From JANNHK01 sp034408875 (lineage in GTDB: Bacteria > Actinomycetota > Acidimicrobiia > IMCC26256 > PALSA-610): DNA of 20,388 nucleotides. The DNA lies in the NCBI GenBank assembly GCA_034408875.1, contig JAWXCJ010000115.1:1-20388 (forward strand), in the 5' to 3' direction. A model generated the notes under the pieces. The model was not told the origin of the DNA and made no database searches. It saw only the letters and a program-made list of their open reading frames with translations. Of this stretch, positions 13,943 to 20,388 are shown piece after piece. The first letter of the stretch is position 1. The number at the start of each line of letters is the position of its first letter. The translations under genes and the position numbers were made by a program.

Positions 13943-15066
13943 GCGGCGGCGCGCCCCGCGATGCGTTCGTATACCTCGACGTGCCGTTCGATCGTCGAGT
14001 CCCAGGTGAACCGGGCCGCGCGCTCGGGGCCGGCGGCGCGCAGCTCCGCGTTCCGCTCCGTGTTGTCGAGGAGCGTCATCGCCGCGCCGCCGAACGCCTC
14101 GAGGTCGCCCGGCGGAACGACGAAGGCCGCGTCGCCGACGACCTCTTCGACGGCCGAGCCGCTTGTCGTTACGAGCGCGGCACCGCACGCGAGCGCTTCG
14201 AGGGCAGGGAGCCCGAAGCCCTCTTCGAGTGACGGGTACGCGACGACCTCGGCGCGGCGGTAGAGCGCGGCGACGACGTCGTCGGGAACGTATCCCGTTC
14301 GAATGATGCGTGTGGCGACGCCGGAATCGACGACGGCCTTCCGCACCGCGTCGGTTCCCCATCCGTTCCCACCCGCGAGGACCAGGCGCAGGTCGGGGCG
14401 CATCGGGGCGATGCGGGCGAACGCGCGCACGACGATGGGCACGTCCTTGCGGGGTTCGATCGTGCCGACGAACGCGATGAACGGCGGCGAGACGCCGTGC
14501 CCGGCCAGGCGCGCGAGGTCGTCGGCCCGTGTGGCCTCGGGCCGGAACCGTTCGTGGTCGACGCCGTGGTAGATCACTTCGATGTCGCCGGTCGGTGGTG
14601 CGACCGCACGAAGCCGCCGCGCCGTGTGTTCGCTCACGCAGATGACCGTGTCGGCGCGCGCGGCCGCGGCGCGGATCATGTGCCGGAAGTAGATGACTTT
14701 GGACCGCTCGTGCCATTCGGGGTGGTCGAAGAACGTGAGGTCGTGCACGGTCACCACGGAGCGGGTCGTGCCCCGCAGGGGGAGTGTGTAGTGCGGGCCG
14801 TGGTACACGTCGGGGCGTATCTTGTCGGTCACGCGCGCCGCACTCGTCTGTTCCCACGCGAGCCGGGCCGGGCGCAGCTCGGGGGCGCGGGCATGAAGGG
14901 TCGCGGCGGGCGCGACCGTCGACCAGCGGTCGTCGGCGCGGCGCGCCAGCAGGTGGAGGTCGACGGCGGGGTGCGCCGCCAGACCCGACGCGAGCGCAAT
15001 CGTGTAGATGCCGGCCCCGACCGGCTGGGCCGGCACGGCGGAAACATCGAGCAGCACCCGAACCAT
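13939..15066 (-). CDS. Family 4 glycosyltransferase (third of three)
   Basis: The 375-residue GT-B enzyme has an N-terminal acceptor domain with GAGIYTIALASGLAA (17-31) and VTVHDLTFFDHPEW (105-118). The C-terminal GT4 donor-binding domain follows: FVGTIEPRKDVPIVVRAF (199-216), LVLAGGNGWG, and EEGFGLPALEAL at 281-292 with the EX7E pair E282/E290 that binds the nucleotide sugar. It is expected to be a retaining cytoplasmic glycosyltransferase, plausibly using the sugar made by the downstream reductase. Ten bases (CCTCCTTTAC) separate it from the preceding GT4 stop. They contain no Shine-Dalgarno and instead resemble the 16S anti-Shine-Dalgarno, so translation may depend on coupling to the upstream gene. 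Confidence 0.93.
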   Translation of the reverse strand: MVRVLLDVSAVPAQPVGAGIYTIALASGLAAHPAVDLHLLARRADDRWSTVAPAATLHARAPELRPARLAWEQTSAARVTDKIRPDVYHGPHYTLPLRGTTRSVVTVHDLTFFDHPEWHERSKVIYFRHMIRAAAARADTVICVSEHTARRLRAVAPPTGDIEVIYHGVDHERFRPEATRADDLARLAGHGVSPPFIAFVGTIEPRKDVPIVVRAFARIAPMRPDLRLVLAGGNGWGTDAVRKAVVDSGVATRIIRTGYVPDDVVAALYRRAEVVAYPSLEEGFGLPALEALACGAALVTTSGSAVEEVVGDAAFVVPPGDLEAFGGAAMTLLDNTERNAELRAAGPERAARFTWDSTIERHVEVYERIAGRAAA

Positions 15067-15076
15067 GTAAAGGAGG

Positions 15077-16168
15077 CTACTTGTGCAGCTCGTATCGAGA
15101 CGCGGCCTGCGCGAAGGCGCGGGCGTGCTCTTTCGCCGACGCAGCCCACGTGAGCTGCTCGGCGCGGGCCAGGCCGCGGCGCCCGAGTTCGGCGCGCAGC
15201 GGTTCGTCGTCGATCACTCGCTTCATGGCCTCGACGAGCGCGTCGACGTCGCCCGCGGGGAAGAGCAGACCCGCAGAGTCGACCACCTCGCTCAGGGCCG
15301 AACCATCGGTGGCGATCAACGGCGCGCTGCGCGCGAGCGCCTCGACCGCGGGCAGCCCGAATCCCTCGTAGCGCGACGCGATGCAACACACGAGGGCCCG
15401 CCGGTACAACGCGTCGACGACGCGCCACGGCAGTTCGCCGACGACATGCACGCCCGGGCGATCGAGGTCGCCGACTTCGCCCCAGCCGCGCGGGCCGACG
15501 ACGACGAGCGAGAGCTGCGGCATCGTCTTGCGTACCTGCTCGACCGCGGCGACGATCGTGCCGAGGTCCTTGCGCGGTTCGATCGTCCCGACGGTGAGTA
15601 CGTACGGCGCGCGCACGCCGCTGCGTGCGACCGTCGCGTCGATCTCCTCGGGGGCGCGCGGCAGCGCCGGGTTCACGCCGAGCGGCGCGAACATGACGTG
15701 GTCGGGTTCGAACCCCTCCCGAATCAATTCGAGGCGCGTGAACGCCGACGGCGCGAGCACGAGGTCGGCTTCCTTACGCGCGAGTTCGAGCCCGCGCTGG
15801 TGGAACTGCGTGCCGCGTCGCGTCGTGCCGCCCGGAACGCGGAGGAACGCGATGTCGTGCACGGTCACCACAAGCGGCGAGTGACCGGCCGGAGGCACCG
15901 CCAAGCTCGGCGCGTGCACGACGTCGGCGTCGATGCCGATCGCCGGCCTCCGGAACCGGTGCCACGCCTCGTAGCGCATGCTCCCGTGCGGCCATCCGAG
16001 GTCGATCCACGGCACCCGGGGCGGGACGGTCGACGGGCGCCCACCGGCGGCGAACGCCACCGGCTCGACGCCGACTTCGGGCAGGTGGGCGAGCATGGCG
16101 CTCGTATACCGGCCGATACCGCCCGGCACCGGCTGCAGCAGCTGCCCCGCGTGAACGGCGACCCTCAT
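15077..16168 (-). CDS. Family 4 glycosyltransferase (second of three)
   Basis: The 363-residue GT-B enzyme has PGGIGRYTSAMLAHL at 15-29, a central VVTVHDIAFLRVPGGTTRRG (100-119), and the donor domain signatures VGTIEPRKDLGTIV (193-206) and YEGFGLPAVEAL (267-278), with EX7E residues E268/E276. It is a relative of, but clearly divergent from, the two flanking GT4 proteins, as expected for enzymes adding successive sugars to one glycan. ATG 16168 is preceded by GAGGATCGC, a good ribosome-binding site, and follows the previous GT4 stop by 15 bases. An 11-base near-duplicate of the gene start (ATGAGGATCGC before ATGAGGGTCGC) sits immediately upstream and creates a four-codon mini-ORF whose TGA overlaps the real ATG. 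Confidence 0.93.
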   Translation of the reverse strand: MRVAVHAGQLLQPVPGGIGRYTSAMLAHLPEVGVEPVAFAAGGRPSTVPPRVPWIDLGWPHGSMRYEAWHRFRRPAIGIDADVVHAPSLAVPPAGHSPLVVTVHDIAFLRVPGGTTRRGTQFHQRGLELARKEADLVLAPSAFTRLELIREGFEPDHVMFAPLGVNPALPRAPEEIDATVARSGVRAPYVLTVGTIEPRKDLGTIVAAVEQVRKTMPQLSLVVVGPRGWGEVGDLDRPGVHVVGELPWRVVDALYRRALVCCIASRYEGFGLPAVEALARSAPLIATDGSALSEVVDSAGLLFPAGDVDALVEAMKRVIDDEPLRAELGRRGLARAEQLTWAASAKEHARAFAQAASRYELHK

Positions 16169-16183
16169 GCGATCCTCATGCGG

Positions 16184-17371
16184 CTACTTCGCTCCTGCGA
16201 GGCGGCGGTAGCACGCGGTGAGGCCGCGAGCGGTGTCTTCCCACGAGAACGCGCGCACCCGGTCGCGTCCGCGCGCGATCAGCTCGGTGCGCGTCGTCTC
16301 GTCGACGAGCGCGCGCTCGATCTCTGAAGCGAGCTGCGCCTCGTTGGTGGCGTCGACGAGCAACGCCGCGTCGCCGACGACTTCGGGTATCGAACCCGCG
16401 CGCGCCGCCACGACGGGAAGGCGCGCTGTCATCGCCTCGAGCGCGGGGAACCCGAACCCCTCGTAGATCGACGGGTACGCGAGCACCGACGCGCCGTCGA
16501 GGAGCGCCTTGCGGCCGGCGTCGCTCACCGGTCCGGTCAGGAGCACGCGGTCGCGCGCGCGCGCGTCGAGGCGCATGATCGCGGATTCGATATCGGGTCG
16601 CGCCGGGCCGTTCTGCCCGGCGATGACCAGACACACGTCGGGAAGACGCGCCGCGAGCGCGCCGAACGCGCTCACCAGATGCGGGAAGTTCTTACGCGGT
16701 TCGAGCGTTCCGATCGCGAGTACGAACGGTGCGTCGCCAACGCGGGCCGTTACCGATGCCGGCATCTCGGACCGTTCGCCGATGTGCGGCACGCCCAACG
16801 GGACGACGACGAGGCGCCCGTCGCGACGGAGACCAGGCCCGAAGATCTCGTCGATCTCCTCGGCGACGAACTCCGAGGTGGTGTGAATCGTCACGCCCCG
16901 CTTGACCGCGCGTTGGATGATCGGGAGGAACGCGCGGACTTCGGGAGTACATAGCGCGGGGTACCGGACGAACGAACAGTCGTAGATGCTCACCACCGTG
17001 GGAAGCGCAGTGGCAGGCGCGAGGTAGTTGGTCGCGTGGATGACGCGCGCGGGACGCACCCACCGATCGATGCGGGGAAGGTCGGCCCGCGCCCACGCGG
17101 ACAGCAGCACGCGCGCCGGAATCGGAATGTAGCGGGTTGTCTCGGGCAGCAACTCGCGCATCTGCCGGGCGCGCAGGCTGAGCGTGTACGGGATCACGCT
17201 GGGCGCGGCTTCGAGGCCACCGAACGCCGCGAGGTACTCCGCGACTGCGTTGCCGATGCCTGTGCGCGGCCCCAGCAGCGGCGTCACGTCGAGCGCGACG
17301 GTGGGGCGGGCAGCTTCGGACACCGCCCGTTCGTACCACAATGCGCGCGTTCGGGTGCGACTTGCCGACAT
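16184..17371 (-). CDS. Family 4 glycosyltransferase (first of three)
   Basis: The 395-residue GT-B enzyme shows ALDVTPLLGPRTGIGNAVAEYL at 26-47, VVSIYDCSFVRYP at 126-138, IHTTSEFVAEEI at 162-173, and the GT4 donor-domain signatures LAIGTLEPRKNFPHLVSAFGAL (218-239) and YEGFGFPALEAM (303-314), with E304/E312 forming EX7E. It is the first gene of the minus-strand glycan operon. The conserved fold begins near residue 23, so the GTG at 17323 (VSEAARPTVALD) is a realistic alternative to ATG 17371; neither has a strong ribosome-binding site. The operon is divergent from the amidase gene across a ~96-base intergenic stretch that must hold both promoters. Confidence 0.93.
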   Translation of the reverse strand: MSASRTRTRALWYERAVSEAARPTVALDVTPLLGPRTGIGNAVAEYLAAFGGLEAAPSVIPYTLSLRARQMRELLPETTRYIPIPARVLLSAWARADLPRIDRWVRPARVIHATNYLAPATALPTVVSIYDCSFVRYPALCTPEVRAFLPIIQRAVKRGVTIHTTSEFVAEEIDEIFGPGLRRDGRLVVVPLGVPHIGERSEMPASVTARVGDAPFVLAIGTLEPRKNFPHLVSAFGALAARLPDVCLVIAGQNGPARPDIESAIMRLDARARDRVLLTGPVSDAGRKALLDGASVLAYPSIYEGFGFPALEAMTARLPVVAARAGSIPEVVGDAALLVDATNEAQLASEIERALVDETTRTELIARGRDRVRAFSWEDTARGLTACYRRLAGAK

Positions 17372-17467
17372 ACTGGCATTTCCCGCGTGTGGTGTGGTTA
17401 GTCTGTTGCCTGCGAAGCGGGGGGGCCCTGCCGATCGAACGTATGGACGCGTTTATGGGGGACCCAG

Positions 17468-19051
17468 TTGTCGAAATCGGATTCGCAGCAACCCGACTCT
17501 GCCGGCGCAGAAGAACGCGACGACTGTCCCGCGTGCCGCGACGGCCTGAGTCGGCGTTCGGCGCTGCGCCTCGCCGCGGGCACCGGTGCCGCGTTGGCGG
17601 CCGCGCCGCTGCTGCCGCGCAGCAGTCTGCGGGCCACGGACCTTCGGGACGCGCGGCCCGTTGCTCTACCCCGTCCCGACTGGCCTTCGCCCGCGATCAT
17701 CACGCGCGCGCAGTGGGGCGCGAACGAGGGCATCCGTAAGGGGGGCCAGGAGTACGACGCCACGGTCGAGAAAATCATCGTGCACCACACCGTGACGCCG
17801 AACAATCCCGCCGACCCGGCCGGCGTGTTGCGCGGCATCTACGCGCACGCGGTGTCCGGCGAGTACATCGACGTCCAGTACAACTGGATGATCGACCACA
17901 ACGGTCGCATCTACGAGGGGCGCTGGGCCACCGACTACCCGGGCGGTGCCGCGCACACCGGCGAGGTGCTCGGTGCCAACGTCCGCGGCGGGCACGCGCT
18001 CGCGCACAACTCGCGCACGATCGGTATCGCGTTCATGGGCACGTACACCGACGCTCGCCCGCCCGACGCCGCGATCGAAGCACTCGTCTCGCTCATCGCG
18101 TGGAAGTGCGCGCGCTGGGGCATCGACCCCGAAGGCGCGACGGTGTACTCGAACAGCGAGGGCGGCACCGGTGCGCTCGCGAACATCTGCGGGCACCGCG
18201 ACACGAAATCGACAACGTGTCCCGGCACGCCGATGTGGGCGATGCTCCCCGAGATCCGCGCCCGGGTCGCGGCGCGGTTGCGCGACGGAACGAACGGCTA
18301 CTGGATTGCGTCGGCGACGGGGCAGTTGCTCGCGTTCGGCGCGATGCCCGACCACGGCGACACCCGCCGCCTCGGCATTTCGTCCGGCATCGTCGGCGTC
18401 ACCGGTCACCCGACCGGGCAGGGGTACTGGATGTTCGGGCGCGACGGGGGCGTGTTCACCTTCGGCTCGTCCCAGTTTTACGGCTCGACGGGCGGCATGC
18501 GCCTCAATGCCCCGGTGATCGGCATGGCCGGTGCCCCCGCCGGCGACGGCTACTGGCTGGTCGGCCGGGACGGCGGTGTCTTCACGTTCGGCCCGGGCGG
18601 CCGTTTCTACGGTTCCACCGGCGCGATGAAACTCAACGCGCCCGTGATCGGCATGTGCCCGACTCCGACGGGCAACGGGTACTGGCTGTACGGCCGCGAC
18701 GGCGGCATTTTCAGCTTCGGCGACGCACAGTTCTTCGGCTCCACCGGCGCCATTCGTCTCAACAAGCCGATCGTCGCCATGGCCGCGCGCCGCCAGGGCG
18801 ACGGCTACTGGCTCGTCGCCGAAGACGGCGGCGTGTTCGCGTTCGGTGCGGCCCCGTTTGTCGGCTCCGCGGCGCCGTTCAACCTGAAGAGCCCGGTCGT
18901 CTCGATCATGCCGACCACCTCGGGCGGCGGCTACGTGCTCCTCGCGCGTGACGGCGGCGTGTTCGCGTTCGGCGACGCGCCGTTCTTCGGCAGCGCCGCC
19001 GGCCGCCTCACCGAAGCCGTCGGCCTCGCGGGCCGATTGCTCCCCGGCTAG
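17468..19051 (+). CDS. Tat-exported PGRP/N-acetylmuramoyl-L-alanine amidase with six C-terminal GYW-DGG-FG repeats
   Basis: The 527-residue protein carries a twin-arginine signal (SRRSALRLAAGTGAALAAAPLLP, 28-50) preceded by a CPAC motif at 20-23. The PGRP/Amidase_2 domain (~73-272) contains IITRAQWGANEG, IIVHHTVTPN (H106/H107), YNWMIDHNGRIYEGR and GHRDTKSTTCPG. H106 or H107, H243 and C251 fit the zinc ligands, and Thr249 sits where active PGRP amidases have Thr. The substrate would be the MurNAc-L-Ala bond of peptidoglycan outside the membrane. Residues ~276-527 hold six repeats of about 42 residues with the consensus GYWL..RDGGVFTFG...FYGSTG...LN.PVIGM, probably a beta-propeller-like cell-surface binding module. 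TTG 17468 has GGGGGA upstream. A divergent GT4 operon and downstream surface protein support an envelope role. Confidence 0.93.
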   Translation: MSKSDSQQPDSAGAEERDDCPACRDGLSRRSALRLAAGTGAALAAAPLLPRSSLRATDLRDARPVALPRPDWPSPAIITRAQWGANEGIRKGGQEYDATVEKIIVHHTVTPNNPADPAGVLRGIYAHAVSGEYIDVQYNWMIDHNGRIYEGRWATDYPGGAAHTGEVLGANVRGGHALAHNSRTIGIAFMGTYTDARPPDAAIEALVSLIAWKCARWGIDPEGATVYSNSEGGTGALANICGHRDTKSTTCPGTPMWAMLPEIRARVAARLRDGTNGYWIASATGQLLAFGAMPDHGDTRRLGISSGIVGVTGHPTGQGYWMFGRDGGVFTFGSSQFYGSTGGMRLNAPVIGMAGAPAGDGYWLVGRDGGVFTFGPGGRFYGSTGAMKLNAPVIGMCPTPTGNGYWLYGRDGGIFSFGDAQFFGSTGAIRLNKPIVAMAARRQGDGYWLVAEDGGVFAFGAAPFVGSAAPFNLKSPVVSIMPTTSGGGYVLLARDGGVFAFGDAPFFGSAAGRLTEAVGLAGRLLPG

Positions 19052-19057
19052 TCGCGG

Positions 19058-19226
19058 TTACGCGAACGCGCGGTCGAGGAACGTGTCGATGCGCTCGTTG
19101 GCGCGCTTGGCGAGTTCCATTGGCAGTGTCGGTGTCGGTACCGGCCGCCGAGGTCGCCCCGATCGCCGCGGCCGCGCCGAGCGTCCAATGGTGCCGATTT
19201 CGTCGAGCGCGCGTTCCCGCCACCAG
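19058..19226 (-). pseudogene. Possible gene remnant (C-terminal tail only)
   Basis: Between the amidase and the Calx-beta gene one minus-strand frame reads WWRERALDEIGTI, then an Arg/Pro-rich stretch, then MELAKRANERIDTFLDRAFA and TAA. The first and last pieces have codon use like real genes of this genome, while the middle looks like shifted-frame sequence. There is no plausible start with a ribosome-binding site. It may be the tail of a decayed or frameshifted gene, or simply chance openness in GC-rich DNA. No family is recognised. Confidence 0.25.
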
Positions 19227-19601
19227 CTAGTCGTCGTCAGCGATCGTGATGATGCCGGACTTGCCGCCCTCGATCTCGATCGTGAATGTCTCGTCGACCT
19301 CGGGCGTACGGTCACCGCGGATCCTGATCGGCACCTGAACCGACGTCGAGCCCCCGGGAACCGTGACCCGACCGTAGCGCCGGCCATAGTCGAGGTTGCG
19401 GCCGCGGTCGAGCGCGGTGCCACTGACGGTCTTCCACTTCACCGTGATGTCGGTAGCCCGGGGTGCGGGAAGCGAAATCGTGACGGCCACGATCCTCGCC
19501 TTGTTTCCTTCGTTCACGCGGACATTCACCGCGAACACGTCGCTCGACGCCGGGACCGTGAGGGCAGGCGTCCATGGCGAATAGCGCGAGGTGGCTATAC
19601 C
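19227..19601 (-). pseudogene. 3' part of a frameshifted secreted protein: Calx-beta domain
   Basis: This 125-codon frame reads GIATSRYSPWTPALTVPASS and then a Calx-beta-type domain (VFAVNVRVNEGNKARIVAVTISLP, TVKWKTVSGTA, LDYGRRYGRVTVPGGSTSVQVPIRI, DRTPEVDETFTIEI) and ends ITIADDD-TAG. It has no signal peptide or credible start of its own; GTG 19538 falls inside the first beta strand. Its first residues are the natural end of the FN3 domain encoded immediately upstream in the neighbouring frame, so it is the separated C-terminus of the 19595-20203 gene. Calx-beta domains are extracellular Ca2+-binding or adhesion modules in bacteria. Confidence 0.8.
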
Positions 19602-20203
19602 GCTGTGTAGAAGGCGGCGACGCGGAACTCGTAGGCCTTGCCCGCCACGATCCCCCCCGGACGGAACGATGTCGCGGTACCCGTCTGCCGGTACCGCACA
19701 AGTTGCCCGTTGCCGCGAACCCAGATGGAGTAGCCGAGAATCGGATCAACGCGCGGCGGTGGTGCCGTCCACGTCACGAGCAGATTGCCGCTCGGACTGG
19801 GATCAACGGCTGCGTGCACGTTGGTCGGCGCGGGTGGCCACTCGGGAGTCGTGAAGTGAAACGGTGCCGAAGGTTCGGAGTTGCCCTGGGCCGTACGCGC
19901 GAACACCGTGAACGTGTAGTCCGTCGACGACTGCAATCCGTCGAAGAATGCGACGGCACGGAACTGCGCGCCAACCTCGCTCACGACATTTCCAGGTTGT
20001 GCGGTCACGACCCACGTGGTCACCGGCAGGCTCAGCGGTGTTGTCCATTGCACGAGGACACCGTCCTCGACCGCTTGCACCGATGTGATCGCGAGTCCGG
20101 CGGGTGGCGCCGCGTGCGCCGATTCAATTGCCACCGTGCTCGTGAGTGTCACTGCAACAAGCGCGCCTAGAAGGGAGCGCGGTAACCACGAAGTACCAAC
20201 CAT
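19595..20203 (-). CDS. 5' part of a frameshifted secreted protein: signal peptide plus two fibronectin type III domains
   Basis: The 202-residue product starts MVGTSWLPRSLLGALVAVTLTSTVAIESAHA, a Sec signal peptide with cleavage expected after AHA (residue 31). FN3 domain 1 spans ~34-120 (AITSVQAVEDGVLVQWTTP, LQSSTDYTFTVFARTAQGNSEPS) and FN3 domain 2 spans 122-202 (NLLVTWTAPPPRVDPILGYSIWV, YEFRVAAFYTA). The second FN3 stops abruptly at TAG 19595, missing its last strand, which is encoded one frame over. One missing base in the GCGG at 19600-19603 would restore a single FN3-FN3-Calx-beta protein of ~327 residues. ATG 20203 has GGAGG seven bases upstream and is preferred over the ATG at 20248. 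Likely an extracellular or wall-associated binding protein; ligand unknown. Confidence 0.82.
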   Translation of the reverse strand: MVGTSWLPRSLLGALVAVTLTSTVAIESAHAAPPAGLAITSVQAVEDGVLVQWTTPLSLPVTTWVVTAQPGNVVSEVGAQFRAVAFFDGLQSSTDYTFTVFARTAQGNSEPSAPFHFTTPEWPPAPTNVHAAVDPSPSGNLLVTWTAPPPRVDPILGYSIWVRGNGQLVRYRQTGTATSFRPGGIVAGKAYEFRVAAFYTAV

Positions 20204-20236
20204 TGCCAACCTCCGGCCAGAAGCATGTCGGGTACT

Positions 20237-20255
20237 GGACGCCGACAAGGCGTCC
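20237..20255. other. Small perfect hairpin between the HAD gene and the FN3 gene
   Basis: GGACGCC (20237-20243) and GGCGTCC (20249-20255) form a seven-pair stem with a five-base loop in the 70-base gap. No T-tract follows on either side, so it is at best a weak terminator or 5' UTR structure. Confidence 0.3.
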
Positions 20256-20273
20256 GCGGTTCCAACAATCCGG

Positions 20274-20387
20274 CTACGGGCGGCGGCCGACGCGTATGGC
20301 GTGATCTGCCAGGGCGAGCATGGCGTCGTCGCCGCTCGAGTCGCCGTAGGCCCACAACTCGACTTCGCCCGCGCCGAGGTATGCGCG
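20274..20387 (-). CDS. HAD-superfamily phosphatase, C-terminal fragment
   Basis: Only the last 37 codons are present; the gene enters from beyond the right edge. The segment AYLGAGEVELWAYGDSSGDDAMLALADHAIRVGRRP contains YGDSSGDDAML, the HAD motif IV (GDxxxD) that positions Mg2+, and the following LALADHAIRVG is typical of SerB-like/HAD-IB hydrolases. Substrate cannot be judged because motifs I-III and the cap are outside the window. The gene is co-directional with the FN3/Calx-beta gene, 70 bases upstream of it. Confidence 0.75.
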   Translation of the reverse strand, partial: RAYLGAGEVELWAYGDSSGDDAMLALADHAIRVGRRP

Positions 20388-20388
20388 C

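Noticed and set aside
13943..14857. N-terminal extension of the Rmd-like reductase frame
   Set aside because: It overlaps the GT4 gene entirely; the Rossmann fold begins directly at ATG 13942.
15083..16327. 414-codon plus-strand frame with a good AAAGGAGG and GTG start, antisense to a GT4 gene
   Set aside because: Despite the ribosome-binding-like sequence, the translation is the usual His/Asp/Arg-rich antisense composition with no domain, and the GT4 on the other strand is certain. The site is recorded as a finding only.
17372..17467. Promoters in the gap between the GT4 operon and the amidase gene
   Set aside because: TAGTCT at 17399-17404 could be a -10 box, but spacing to the start and the absence of a -35 leave it too weak to call; the G-run at ~17418-17424 has no evident role.
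18290..19051. Tandem repeats as a DNA satellite or CRISPR-like array
   Set aside because: The periodicity is at protein level (about 42 codons) with divergent nucleotides, inside one continuous coding frame.

Overview
The window is GC-rich DNA with strong G/C preference at third codon positions, frequent GTG and TTG starts, dense packing, ATGA and TGATG start/stop overlaps, and at least one probable leaderless gene (TAGATT box seven bases before an ATG). Together with the gene content (branched-chain amino-acid ABC transporters, a Tat-exported PGRP amidase with GYW..DGG..FG repeats, DUF1802) this suggests a high-GC actinobacterium, perhaps of the Acidimicrobiia. That placement is inference; no rRNA marker is present.

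Layout. (1) 1-4477: the 3' end of a probable short-chain dehydrogenase meets, tail to tail, a minus-strand operon running GT2 glycosyltransferase, SAM methyltransferase, radical SAM/SPASM-like protein and polytopic membrane protein. It looks like a surface glycan or lipid modification unit with no product I can name. (2) 4528-6039: a plus-strand membrane-anchored hypothetical protein, a compact 270-base stretch, then a DUF554 membrane protein. The stretch has a candidate -10 box, an 18-base Shine-Dalgarno region that mirrors the 16S 3' end, two short in-frame ORFs separated by one TAG, and a strong intrinsic terminator. This is the best candidate for an undescribed RNA or peptide element. (3) 6114-11383: a high-affinity branched-chain amino-acid type ABC importer (livHMGF). 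Its LivH carries an unusual exported N-terminal domain, and its probable binding lipoprotein is on the opposite strand behind a shared bidirectional terminator. (4) 11487-13040: a small leaderless hypothetical gene, a DUF1802 gene and an alpha/beta-hydrolase whose nucleophile serine is replaced by arginine. (5) 13037-17371: a minus-strand operon of three GT4 glycosyltransferases and an Rmd-like GDP-sugar reductase, probably making a deoxyhexose-containing surface glycan. (6) 17468-20388: a Tat-dependent PGRP/amidase with six C-terminal repeats, a possible gene remnant, a secreted FN3-FN3-Calx-beta protein broken by a one-base frameshift, and the 3' end of a HAD-family phosphatase.

Overall this is an envelope-and-transport region. 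The two glycosyltransferase operons, the peptidoglycan amidase and the secreted adhesin-like protein all act on or outside the membrane. I saw no integrases, transposases, CRISPR arrays, tRNAs or rRNAs.
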